Origin: Fontisubflavum oceani
GTDB taxonomy: Bacteria > Pseudomonadota > Alphaproteobacteria > Rhodobacterales > Rhodobacteraceae
Direction: 5' to 3'
Assembly: GCF_030407165.1 (NCBI RefSeq)
Contig: NZ_CP129111.1
Span: forward strand, 2,480,001 to 2,544,000
DNA: 64,000 bases
Shown here: positions 52,442 through 60,767 of the stretch, in pieces
Numbering within the stretch: the stretch's first letter is position 1
How the letters are laid out: every line of letters begins with the position of its first letter
Position numbers and translations under genes: made by a program
Notes under the pieces: model-generated
The model's input: the letters and a program-made list of their open reading frames with translations, nothing else
Database searches by the model: none
What the model was told of the DNA's origin: nothing

Positions 52442-54064
52442 ATGCCTGAGCGCCTTTATCTCTACGACACCACCCTACGCGATGGTCAGCAAACTCAGGG
52501 CGTGCAGTTCTCGACCCCTGAAAAGATCCGCATTGCCGAGGCGCTTGACGGGCTTGGGCTTGACTATATCGAAGGCGGTTGGCCCGGTGCGAACCCAACA
52601 GATAGCGGGTTTTTTGACGCTGCTCCGAAGACCCGCGCCACGATGACTGCCTTTGGAATGACCAAACGCTCCGGGCGCTCGGCCGAGAATGACGAGGTCT
52701 TGGCGGGCGTCCTCAACGCGGGCACATCGGCGGTCTGTCTGGTGGGTAAATCCCATGTGTTCCATGTGGAAACCGCGCTTGGGATCAGCTTGGAGGAAAA
52801 TCTCGACAATCTCTTGAAGAGCTTTGCCCATCTGGTGGCGCAAGGCCGCGAGGCGCTGTTTGATGCGGAGCATTTTTTCGATGGCTACCGCGCCAATCCC
52901 GACTATGCGCTGTCTTGTCTGAAGGCCGCTTTGGAGGCGGGCGCCCGGTGGGTTGTGCTCTGCGACACCAATGGCGGGACCCTGCCCGAGGAAATCCACC
53001 GCGTGGTGCGCGAGGTGGTCGCGGCGGGTATCCCGGGCGATAAGCTTGGTATTCATACCCATAATGACACCGAAACCGCTGTCGCCGGGAGCTTGGCCGC
53101 CGTCGAGGCGGGCGCACGGCAAATCCAAGGCACGTTGAACGGGCTCGGTGAACGCTGCGGCAACGCCAATCTGACCGCGCTCATTCCGACGCTTTTGCTG
53201 AAAGAGCCTTACGCGAGCCAGTTCGAAACCGGGATCAGCGTCGATGCTTTGGAGGGTCTGACCCGGGTCAGCCGGATGCTGGACGATATCCTGAACCGGG
53301 TGCCGCAACGCCAGGCGGCTTATGTCGGTGCCTCGGCTTTCGCGCATAAGGCGGGGCTGCATGCCTCGGCGATCCTGAAAGACCCGACCACCTATGAACA
53401 TGTGGAGCCAGGCGTCGTCGGCAATGCCCGGATTATCCCGATGTCGAACCAGGCGGGGCAGTCGAACCTGCGCCGTCGTTTGGCCGAAGCTGGACTGGAC
53501 GTGGCCAAGGACGACCCGGCGTTGCCGCGCATTTTGGAAGAGATCAAGGCGCGCGAAGATCAAGGCTATTCCTATGACACGGCGCAGGCGAGTTTTGAGC
53601 TTCTGGCGCGGCGGCAGCTTGGCCGCTTGCCGCAGTTCTTTGAGGTCGAGCGCTACCGCGTGCTGTCGGAGCGGCGTCGCAATGCCAAGGGCGGGATTGT
53701 CGTGGCCTCCGAGGCGGTGGTGACTGTTCGGGTCAAGGGCGAGAAACGTACGAGCTTTTATGAGAATGAGAACCCTGCCGAAATCCAAGACGCTGGCCCC
53801 GTGAATGCTCTGGCGCAAGCGCTTGGGCAGGATTTGGGGGTCTATCAAAGCTATATCGACGACATACGGCTGGTCGATTTCAAAGTGCGGATCACCAATG
53901 GCGGCACCGAAGCGGTGACCCGCGTGATCATCGATAGCGAGGATGACACCGGGCGACGTTGGTCCACGGTGGGCGTCTCAGCCAATATCGTGGATGCAAG
54001 TTTTGAGGCGCTTTTGGAGGCGATCATGTGGAAGCTGGTCCGCGATGGAGCACCGGGAGCATGA
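52442..54064 (+). CDS. cimA: (R)-citramalate synthase
   Basis: A 540-residue HMGL/LeuA-family enzyme that condenses pyruvate and acetyl-CoA to citramalate for isoleucine synthesis. The barrel has LYDTTLRDGQQTQGVQFS, the metal-binding GIHTHNDTETAVAGSLAAVE, and QGTLNGLGERCGNANL. AFAHKAGLHASAILKDP and a C-terminal LeuA-type dimer/regulatory domain (from about residue 430) follow. The length and the QTQGV segment favour CimA over 2-isopropylmalate or homocitrate synthase. The ATG at 52442 follows GGGAGGGATC. The stop overlaps a 37-codon frame (ATGA). Confidence 0.93.
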   Translation: MPERLYLYDTTLRDGQQTQGVQFSTPEKIRIAEALDGLGLDYIEGGWPGANPTDSGFFDAAPKTRATMTAFGMTKRSGRSAENDEVLAGVLNAGTSAVCLVGKSHVFHVETALGISLEENLDNLLKSFAHLVAQGREALFDAEHFFDGYRANPDYALSCLKAALEAGARWVVLCDTNGGTLPEEIHRVVREVVAAGIPGDKLGIHTHNDTETAVAGSLAAVEAGARQIQGTLNGLGERCGNANLTALIPTLLLKEPYASQFETGISVDALEGLTRVSRMLDDILNRVPQRQAAYVGASAFAHKAGLHASAILKDPTTYEHVEPGVVGNARIIPMSNQAGQSNLRRRLAEAGLDVAKDDPALPRILEEIKAREDQGYSYDTAQASFELLARRQLGRLPQFFEVERYRVLSERRRNAKGGIVVASEAVVTVRVKGEKRTSFYENENPAEIQDAGPVNALAQALGQDLGVYQSYIDDIRLVDFKVRITNGGTEAVTRVIIDSEDDTGRRWSTVGVSANIVDASFEALLEAIMWKLVRDGAPGA

Positions 54065-54174
54065 GTGTCACGAAGGTCCTGTTCGCCTTGGATCAGCGGT
54101 TTTGGTTTGACCGCATCGGGCGCGCAGGTTTGCGTGCGCGCGGCGGTGTCGTGAGGCGGTGTAGGGCGGCATGA
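54061..54174 (+). CDS. Small hypothetical protein coupled between cimA and the methyltransferase
   Basis: A 37-codon frame begins at the ATG overlapping the cimA stop (ATGA) and ends at a TGA overlapping the ATG of the methyltransferase. It starts MSVTKVLFALDQRFWFDRIG and turns Arg-rich (about 9 Arg). The exact 4-base overlaps at both ends suggest real translation, or a ribosome-relay function. No family is recognised. Confidence 0.45.
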   Translation: MSVTKVLFALDQRFWFDRIGRAGLRARGGVVRRCRAA

Positions 54175-54884
54175 ACAGCGCGTTTTTCAAATTGCACGCG
54201 GATTTGCCGCGCGAGGGCCCAGGCGAGACGGCGGATGTGGCCTGGGCGGCGGAGGTTGCGGGGGTCGGACCCGACGCTCGGATTTGCGATGCAGCCTCGG
54301 GGCCGGGCGGCGATATAGGCGCGCTGCTCCGGGCTGCGCCGGAGGGGCATGTGACGGCGATTGATGCCCATGCGCCGTTCATTGAGGCGGCTCAGGCCCG
54401 ATTTTGGGACAATGCACGGGTCCACCTGAAGGTTGGGGATATGTCTGCCCTGGAGGGACCGTTCGACCTGATTTGGTGCGCAGGCGCGGTCTATTTTCTA
54501 GGGATCGAGACGGCGCTGTCGGCCTGGCGCGCGGCTTTGGCACCCGGCGGGGCGGTGGCATTTTCGGAGCCATGTTTCTTTACCGATAATCCATCAGAGG
54601 GCGCGCAAGCCTTTTGGCAGGGTGAGGGCGTTGTTGTGCGCGATGCGGCGGGCATTGCCGATCAGATTGCGGCGACAGGGTATCAGACGTTGGCGAGGCG
54701 GCGGCTCTCCGATGTTGCGTGGGAGAGCTATTATCGGCCAATGGAGGCGCGGATTGCCGCGCTGAAACCCGGGGCGGAGACCGCGTTGCAAGAAGTCCTC
54801 GACGAGGCCGAGCAGGAGATCGCCGGGTGGCGCGCGCATCGGGCGGAGACCGGGTATCTTTTGTCTGTGGTGCAGCCGCTATGA
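54171..54884 (+). CDS. Class I SAM-dependent methyltransferase
   Basis: A 237-residue methyltransferase. The SAM-binding motif I is ICDAASGPGGDIGALL, followed by the acidic residue of motif II in VTAIDAHAPFIEAA and VGDMSALEGPFDLIWCAGAV (motifs III-IV). Substrate unknown. Its stop overlaps the start of the next gene (ATGA), forming a coupled pair with a phytoene-synthase-like protein. Confidence 0.88.
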   Translation: MNSAFFKLHADLPREGPGETADVAWAAEVAGVGPDARICDAASGPGGDIGALLRAAPEGHVTAIDAHAPFIEAAQARFWDNARVHLKVGDMSALEGPFDLIWCAGAVYFLGIETALSAWRAALAPGGAVAFSEPCFFTDNPSEGAQAFWQGEGVVVRDAAGIADQIAATGYQTLARRRLSDVAWESYYRPMEARIAALKPGAETALQEVLDEAEQEIAGWRAHRAETGYLLSVVQPL

Positions 54885-55651
54885 CATTGGATGCCTGCGC
54901 CGCATTGGTGGAACGGGCCGACCCGGACCGGTTCTTGGCAACGATGGCGGCCCCGCCCGCGGCGCGCCGGGTGCTTTTCCCGCTTTATGCGTTCAATGTC
55001 GAGGTGAGCCGCGCGCCCTGGGTGACTGAGGAGCCGATGATCGCTGAGATGCGGCTGCAATTCTGGCGCGATGTGGCCGATGAGATCGGGGCAGGTAAGC
55101 CGGTGCGGGCGCATGAGATGGTTGCGCCTTTGGCGGCGATTTTGCGGCCCGAGGGTGCGCGGCTGTTGGACGAACTTGCGGCGGCTCGTCGGTGGGACAT
55201 CTATAAAGATGCCTTTGAGGATCAGGCGCATTTTGATGCCTATCTGAACGCGACCAGTGGCAATCTGATCTGGGCCGCGGCGCGCGCCTTGGGCGCGGCA
55301 GATACAGCAGAGGCGCCGATGCGGGACTTCGGGTTTGCGATGGGCGTGGCCGGGATGCTGCGCGCCGTGCCTGAACTGGAAGCACGCGGGCGGGTGCCGC
55401 TTTTGGATGGCACACCGCAAGGCGTGCGCGATTTGGCCGGTCGTGGATTGGCGGCTTTGGCAGCAGCGCGTGCGCGCCGAGGGGATGTGCCAAAACTGGC
55501 GCGGCCTGCGCTTTATGCGGGATGGCGGGCCGAAGTGACGTTGAAGGCCGCGCAGGACCTGCCGGAGCGGGTGATCGAGGGCAAGCTGGATGAAAGTGAG
55601 TTTGCCCGGCGGGCGCGGTTGCTCTGGATCACCAGCAGCGGACGCTGGTAA
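54881..55651 (+). CDS. Squalene/phytoene synthase family protein
   Basis: A 256-residue all-helical protein of the trans-isoprenyl diphosphate synthase (SQS/PSY) family. YAFNVEVSRAPWVTEEPMIA and MRLQFWRDVADEIG resemble the first substrate region, but the DxxxD Asp motifs of true phytoene synthases are not intact. In this it resembles the NDUFAF6-like group linked to respiratory complex I assembly. A catalytic carotenoid role is therefore doubtful. It is coupled to the upstream methyltransferase. Confidence 0.8.
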   Translation: MTLDACAALVERADPDRFLATMAAPPAARRVLFPLYAFNVEVSRAPWVTEEPMIAEMRLQFWRDVADEIGAGKPVRAHEMVAPLAAILRPEGARLLDELAAARRWDIYKDAFEDQAHFDAYLNATSGNLIWAAARALGAADTAEAPMRDFGFAMGVAGMLRAVPELEARGRVPLLDGTPQGVRDLAGRGLAALAAARARRGDVPKLARPALYAGWRAEVTLKAAQDLPERVIEGKLDESEFARRARLLWITSSGRW

Positions 55652-55695
55652 CCGGAATTTTCGAAAATTCCGGCACGAATTCTTGTAAGAATTCG
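55652..55695. terminator. Two adjacent palindromes between convergent genes
   Basis: The first is a perfect 22-base palindrome with half-site CCGGAATTTTC (55652-55673). The second (55676-55695) has arms CGAATTCTT / AAGAATTCG with a GT spacer. They fill the 57-base gap between the phytoene-synthase-like and MFS genes and probably form a bidirectional terminator. Confidence 0.7.
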
Positions 55696-55708
55696 GCTCT
55701 CTTCAGAC

Positions 55709-56938
55709 TCAGGCGATTTCGCTTTGGGGACGCAGGGACAGCCAGATCAGGGCGGCACCCGCGAGGGTCAGGAACGGGATCATCGCGATATTGACGGCGG
55801 TCCAGCCCGCTTCTGCATCGACGCCCGAGGTCATCAAGATACCGGAGGTCAGCGAGGCGACAGTGACACATCCAAAGACCATGAAGTCATTCATGCCTTG
55901 GACGCGGCCCCGCTCTTCGGGGGCATGGGCGGATTGCAACATCGCGGTTGCACCGATGAAGCCGAAATTCCAACCCACGCCGAGCAGGATCAGGGCACCG
56001 AAGAACTGGTAGAGTTCAACCCCGGTCAAGGCGATGACCCCGGCCCCGGCCAAGAGGAAAAGGCCGATAGCGACGATCCGGGTTGCGCCGAAGCGGGCGA
56101 TCAAATGCCCGGTGAAGAAGGAGGGGGCGAACATCGCGATCACATGTGCCGACACGATATCGGCGGCATTGCCGGTGGTGAACCCGCAGCCAACCACGGC
56201 CAGCGGTGTCGAGGTCATCATCAGGTTCATCAGCGCATAGGCGACCATGCCGCAGATCACCGCCACAGCGATGCGTGGATCGCGCAGAAGGTCGAGCCGA
56301 GAGCGCGCCGGGGCGGCACCGGGTTTGGGTTTTGGCGGCGTCGGCAAATCCAGGAACAGGAACATCGCCATGCCGACGAGGTTGATCAATAGAGCCACGG
56401 CATAGGTGCCCATGAAAGGCACGACCGTCATATCGGTTGTGACCTTTACGAGCTGCGGACCGATTAGGGCGGAGATCAGGCCGCCGGCCATGACATAAGA
56501 GATGGCTTTGGGGCGGAAGGCTTCCGACGCGGTATCAGCGGCGGCGAAACGGTAGAACCCTTGCGCCGACATATAGATGCCGGTGAAATAGGAGCCGATC
56601 AGGAAGATCGGGAAACTGTCGATATAGAGCCCATAGGCCGCGACCATCGAGCCGATGGCCCCGCCGATCGCACCGACAAAGAACCCAGTTTTTCGGCCAA
56701 AACGTTGCATCACCGATGAGAGCCACGGCGCTGTGGTCATAGACCCAAAGACGATGAGCGAAATGGGCAGTGTGGCGAGCGCCGGGGTTGGGGCGATCAT
56801 CAAGCCGGCCAGACCGCCGACCACAAAGATCATGGTGATCTGGCTGCCCAAGATCGCTTGGGCGGCAACCAGGACCGCCACATTGCGCTTGGCGCGGGTG
56901 TCGTCGATTAGGATGTCGGGGGCGGTCGCGTCACTCAT
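55709..56938 (-). CDS. Major facilitator superfamily transporter
   Basis: A 409-residue membrane protein with twelve predicted helices in two halves. The first begins NVAVLVAAQAILGSQITMIFV. The conserved loop 2-3 motif is seen as RFGRKTGFFVGAIGGAIG, and a basic central loop (FLDLPTPPKPKPGAAPARSR) separates the halves. The N-terminal-half helices with ALATLPISLIVFGSM suggest a drug/proton or metabolite exporter. The substrate cannot be read. It is divergent from the alkA-like gene. Confidence 0.92.
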   Translation of the reverse strand: MSDATAPDILIDDTRAKRNVAVLVAAQAILGSQITMIFVVGGLAGLMIAPTPALATLPISLIVFGSMTTAPWLSSVMQRFGRKTGFFVGAIGGAIGSMVAAYGLYIDSFPIFLIGSYFTGIYMSAQGFYRFAAADTASEAFRPKAISYVMAGGLISALIGPQLVKVTTDMTVVPFMGTYAVALLINLVGMAMFLFLDLPTPPKPKPGAAPARSRLDLLRDPRIAVAVICGMVAYALMNLMMTSTPLAVVGCGFTTGNAADIVSAHVIAMFAPSFFTGHLIARFGATRIVAIGLFLLAGAGVIALTGVELYQFFGALILLGVGWNFGFIGATAMLQSAHAPEERGRVQGMNDFMVFGCVTVASLTSGILMTSGVDAEAGWTAVNIAMIPFLTLAGAALIWLSLRPQSEIA

Positions 56939-57028
56939 GGCGCAAGGCGTATCGCAGCGGTTGTGCGGGGTCCAGTCACATGTGAGATGTGAGGGCGTAG
57001 GAGCGAGGGGCCAGCCCCTCGCGCTCCC

Positions 57029-57052
57029 CGGGATATTTTTGAAGCAGAGAAG
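57029..57052 (+). repeat. Dispersed intergenic repeat, copy 2
   Basis: CGGGATATTTTTGAAGC followed by AGAGAAG, directly before the alkA-like gene. It matches copy 1 (45959-45983, minus strand) at about 22 of 24 positions. A GCGAGGGG/CCCCTCGC hairpin lies just upstream (57003-57022), so both copies share a hairpin-plus-tail design. Confidence 0.6.
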
Positions 57053-57058
57053 GGGCAG

Positions 57059-57669
57059 ATGCGGATACGGGATGCAGCGGATTTAGAGCGGGGGGCGGCG
57101 GCGCTTGTGCGTTTGGAGCCGCGGTTTGGGCCTGTTTTATCAGAGGTGGGCGATTTGCCCTTGCGGTTGCGCCCGGATGGGTTTGCTGCGCTGTTGAATG
57201 CGATTGTCAGTCAACAGGTGTCGACCGCCTCTGCGGGGGGCGGATGGAGGCGGCGGGGCTGATTGACGCAGCGGCGGTGCGGGACGCAGAGGAAGCCGCG
57301 CTGAAGGCGATGGGGTTGAGTCGCCCGAAGATGCGCTATGCCCGGGCACTGGCCGAGGCGGATCTGGATTATGCCGCGCTTCGGGAGATGTCGCCCGCGG
57401 AGGTGGTGGCCGCGTTGGTCAGGTTGCCAGGCATTGGCCGTTGGACTGCGGAAATCTATGCGAAATTCTCGCCTGGTCATGCGGATGTGTTTGCGGCCGG
57501 TGACCTGGCGCTTCAAGAGGCGGTGCGGCTGGTTTTTCACCTGGAGGCGCGGCCAAGCGAGGCGGAATTGCGCGAGATGGCCGAGGCTTGGGCGCCTTGG
57601 CGCGCGGTTGCTGCGCGCGCGCTTTGGGCCTACTACCGGCTGGCAAAAGGCCGAGAGGGGATCAGGTGA
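57059..57669 (+). CDS. DNA-3-methyladenine glycosylase II (AlkA-like), frameshifted as sequenced
   Basis: A HhH-GPD base-excision glycosylase of about 203-206 residues. The N-terminal part (LNAIVSQQVSTASAG) is in frame 2. After a run of six G (57235-57240) the rest continues in frame 1. That part carries the helix-hairpin-helix LPGIGRWTAEIYAKF and the catalytic Asp in FAAGDLALQEA. The family normally has an AIW-type stretch between SAG and the RMEAAG helix, so the lesion could be one missing base or about ten. The 3' end overlaps the GTG start of the esterase. Confidence 0.82.
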
Positions 57670-58334
57670 CACGCGTATTGGATTTTGGGCGCAAAGACGC
57701 GCAATCGGGCCAGACCGACAGTTTGGTGATTTTCCTGCATGGCTATGGCGCCGATGGGAAGGACCTGTTGGGTTTGGCCGATCCGTTGGCACCGCATTTG
57801 CCGAACACGATGTTTGTTGCGCCGGATGCGCCCGAGCGTTCGGCGATGAACCCGATGGGGTTTCAGTGGTTCCCGATCCCGTGGATCGACGGATCGAGCG
57901 AGGAACAGGCCGAGGCGGGCATGGCGCGCGCGGTGGAAGATCTGGATGCATTTTTGGATGCCGTGATGGATGACGAAGGGGTCGCTGCAGACCGGGTGGC
58001 CTTGGTGGGGTTCAGTCAGGGCACGATGATGAGCCTGCATGTGGCGCCGCGCCGGGAGGCGGAGTTTGCCGGTGTCGTAGGATTTTCCGGGCGGCTCCTG
58101 TCGCCGGAAACGCTGGCCGATGAGGTGAAGAGGACGCCGCCGGTGCTGTTGATCCATGGCGATCAGGACGATGTGGTGCCGCCGCAAAGCCTGCCCGAAG
58201 CGGCGGAGGCGTTGCAGGCTGCGGGGTTCGATGTCTATGCCCATATTATGAAGGGCACAGGCCATGGGATCGCGCCGGATGGGTTGAGCGTGGCTCTGGC
58301 CTTCTTGCGGGAGCGGTTCGGGATCGAAAGCTAA
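57666..58334 (+). CDS. Phospholipase/carboxylesterase family alpha/beta hydrolase
   Basis: A 222-residue serine esterase of the YpfH/EstB-like family. The oxyanion motif is LVIFLHGYGADGKDL. The nucleophile Ser is in LVGFSQGTMMS, the Asp in HGDQDDVVPP and the His in KGTGHGIAPDG. The GTG start overlaps the glycosylase stop (GTGA), so the long upstream open frame is not used. It converges with a VOC-family gene. Confidence 0.9.
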   Translation: MTRVLDFGRKDAQSGQTDSLVIFLHGYGADGKDLLGLADPLAPHLPNTMFVAPDAPERSAMNPMGFQWFPIPWIDGSSEEQAEAGMARAVEDLDAFLDAVMDDEGVAADRVALVGFSQGTMMSLHVAPRREAEFAGVVGFSGRLLSPETLADEVKRTPPVLLIHGDQDDVVPPQSLPEAAEALQAAGFDVYAHIMKGTGHGIAPDGLSVALAFLRERFGIES

Positions 58335-58346
58335 CGCAAAGGGCCT

Positions 58347-58769
58347 TTAAGAGGCCCAAAGCTTTGGCTCTGCGAACTCGATCGAGTTGCCCGCAGGGTC
58401 GCGGGTATAAAGCGAGCGCGCGCCATTCGGCCAATGAAAATCGGATTCGATGTCATGGCCTGCGGCGTCCAGCACGGCACGGATGGCGGTGATCTCTGCA
58501 TCAGAAGCTGAAAAGCACACATGGCCAGGGCCAGTCGCGCCATGAGGTGGCACTGGCAGAGCGTCCGGCGCTGGCGGATGACGCGTTTGCGCCGGGTTGA
58601 AGATCAACAGGATGGTCGCGCCGACGCGAAAGAAGACATGCCGATCCCCCGCGCGCATTAGACGGGGCAGGCCCAGGACCGTGCCATAGAACTGCTCGGC
58701 GGTATCAAGATCGTCGACATAAAGGGCGGCTTCGAGAATGCCGGAGAGCTCTGGTGTGGCGTTGGTCAT
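58347..58769 (-). CDS. VOC (glyoxalase-like) family protein
   Basis: A 140-residue VOC-fold protein. It opens with ILEAALYVDDLDTAEQFYG, has the central GPGHVCFSASDAEI with a metal-ligand His, and ends YTRDPAGNSIEFAEPKLW with the final Glu. The ATG at 58769 is preferred over the in-frame GTG six bases upstream. Substrate unknown; it differs clearly from the VOC protein at 8437-8865. Confidence 0.85.
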   Translation of the reverse strand: MTNATPELSGILEAALYVDDLDTAEQFYGTVLGLPRLMRAGDRHVFFRVGATILLIFNPAQTRHPPAPDALPVPPHGATGPGHVCFSASDAEITAIRAVLDAAGHDIESDFHWPNGARSLYTRDPAGNSIEFAEPKLWAS

Positions 58770-58882
58770 AGGCACAGCGTAGCGCGCCGCAGCTTTCGAT
58801 GCCAGAACCTGTGGATAACGTCACAAATCTGTCAGAGAGCGTCTGTATCTCTTTTCATGCAAACCACAGCATATTGCGGGGG

Positions 58883-58910
58883 TTGTCAGAGGCGGAAGCC
58901 TATATATAGT
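58883..58910 (+). promoter_or_regulatory. Sigma70-type promoter of the HNH gene
   Basis: TTGTCA and TATAGT are separated by 16 bases. This puts transcription start near 58917, about 67 bases before the ATG at 58984, and argues against translation of the overlapping frame that begins at 58857. Confidence 0.5.
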
Positions 58911-58983
58911 CATGACAATGCTGGAGCGGGGCTCTCGCTCTGGTGCCGAGATTGCGGCAGGCAGTGCGAGAACGGAGTCACAT

Positions 58984-59579
58984 ATGACCCTAGTTGGCGA
59001 CGGCGATTTCAGGACCAGCTTCGTGAGAGAGGCAGGCGGGCTGCGGCAGCACCCGGCCTTGGTTTTGAATGCCGATTATCGGCCGCTTTCCTATTATCCT
59101 TTATCGCTCTGGCCTTGGCAGGATGCGATCAAGGCGGCGTTTTTGGATCGGGTGCAGATCGTTGCGGAATATGACGAGGTGGTGCGGAGTCCGACAACGG
59201 TGATCCGAATACCCTCGGTCGTGGTGTTGAAAGACTATGTGAAACCTCAAAAGCGCGTGGCCTTCACGCGCTTTAATTTGTTTCTGCGGGACGAATTCAG
59301 CTGTCAGTATTGCGGCGGGCGGGGGATTTGACCTTTGACCATGTGGTGCCGCGCGCCCGGGGTGGGGTGACGTCTTGGGAAAATGTGGTCGCCGCCTGCT
59401 CGCGCTGCAATCTCAAGAAGGGCTCGAAGAGCTTGCGACAGGCGGGGATGGCGCTGCGCAAACCACCACGGCAACCGGCATCGGAAGAACTGCGCAATAC
59501 GGGCCGGAAATTCCCGCCAAACCACTTGCATGAAAGCTGGCTCGATTTTCTCTATTGGGATGCCGAACTGGAGGCGTGA
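58984..59579 (+). CDS. HNH endonuclease family protein, frameshifted as sequenced
   Basis: A protein of about 198 residues. The conserved N-terminal part (ALVLNADYRPLSYYPLSLWP, VVVLKDYVKPQKRVAFTR) is followed by the HNH zinc motif FSCQYCGGRGDLTFDHVVPR and CSRCNLKKGSK. The motif is broken by a frame change at a run of five G (59321-59325); one more G restores it. This family of small HNH proteins is widespread in alphaproteobacteria and resembles phage/restriction-type nucleases, but its in vivo role is unclear. GGAG precedes the ATG at 58984. Confidence 0.88.
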
Positions 59580-59630
59580 CGGGGCCGGATCGGGCTGCTA
59601 GCGTCGGCCCGACCAAAGGAGGCGCTGCCC

Positions 59631-60589
59631 ATGTCCGATCCGTTTTTCTCTCCCCCTCCGGGACTGACTTGCCGCGCTATGCGGGGGTGCCGAGCTTCAT
59701 GCGCTTGCCCTATCTGACGCCGGACGATCCGCGCCGGGCGGAGGTGGGTATCGGGTTTTTCGGGCTGCCTTGGGATGGGGCGACGTCAAACCGGCCTGGC
59801 GCCCGGCATGGGCCGCGCGGGCTTCGTGATGCCTCGACGATGATCCGAGCGATGAACCGAGCGACCGGGCAGTTGCCGTTCGAGGCGGCGGCCTGTGCCG
59901 ATCTGGGCGATGTGGCAATGAACCCGGTGGATCAGGACCAGGCCATGGGTGACGCGGAAGCGTTTGTTTCCAAAGTCTTAACGCAAGACATTCGACCGAT
60001 CATGGTGGGCGGTGACCATCTTTGCACGCTGGCCGTCTTACGCGCACTCAAAGCGCAGCGGGGCGCGCCCTTTGGCCTGATCTTGCTGGACAGTCACACC
60101 GATCTTTACCCGGCCTATTTCGGAAGTGAGACGCTGACCCATGGAAATCCATTTCGCCAAGCCGTCATTGAAGAGTTGATCGACCCGAAGCGCAGCATGA
60201 TGATCGGGATGCGCGGCACATCCTATAACAACGAAGACTTCGAGTTCGGCCAAGCGCATGGCCTCAAGATCGTCCCGATCGAAGCGTGTTTTGAGCGCGG
60301 ATTTGATGCGGTGATGGCGGAGGCCCGTGAGATCGTGGGCGATAACCCGACCTATGTGAGCTTTGATATCGATTTCATTGATCCGACCTATGCGCCAGGA
60401 ACAGGAACACCGGAGATTGGCGGCCCGACCAGTTTTCAGGCAGTCCAATGCGTCCGGGCGCTGCAAGGGCTCAATATCATTGGTGCCGATCTGGTCGAAG
60501 TCTCGCCGCCATTCGACCCATCGGGGGGGACGTCTTGGGTCGGGGCTTCAATTCTGTTCGAGTTGCTCTGTGCGATGCTGCCAAAATAG
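59631..60589 (+). CDS. speB: Agmatinase, frameshifted near the 5' end
   Basis: A ureohydrolase of about 319 residues that converts agmatine to putrescine and urea. Mn2+ motifs are MVGGDHLCTLAVLRAL, LLDSHTDLYPAY and VSFDIDFIDPTYAPGTG. The best start is the ATG at 59631 behind AAAGGAGG, reading MSDPFFSP, but this frame differs from that of the main body. A missing C in the CCCCC run (59652-59656), or a missing G in the GGG run at 59660-59662, joins them to SGTDLPRYAGVPSF. Guanidinobutyrase or arginase relatives are possible. Confidence 0.88.
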
Positions 60590-60717
60590 CCGGGCTTTGA
60601 GACAGATTTACGCGGCGCGGCTGAAAACCGCGTCTGCGCCACGCGGTGCCATTGTGATGGCGGTTGAGTTTGCTAGACTTGATGTGCCGGGGCCTGTATG
60701 AACGGGTCTGTGGCATA

Positions 60718-60729
60718 GTTAGCGCTAAC
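60718..60729. promoter_or_regulatory. ED-pathway operator GTTAGCGCTAAC upstream of zwf
   Basis: Identical to the palindrome upstream of edd, 38 bases before the zwf ATG. The same distance in both promoters strengthens the case for a shared repressor. Seen in sequence; the regulator is not identified. Confidence 0.8.
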
Positions 60730-60767
60730 ATTTGCCATATCCGAGGCGGCAAACTTCAGGAGAACAC

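Noticed and set aside
58857..59174. Frame with two CxxC pairs upstream of and overlapping the HNH gene, looking like a zinc ribbon
   Set aside because: Its start lies before the likely sigma70 promoter, it has no ribosome site, and it overlaps the conserved HNH coding sequence in another frame.
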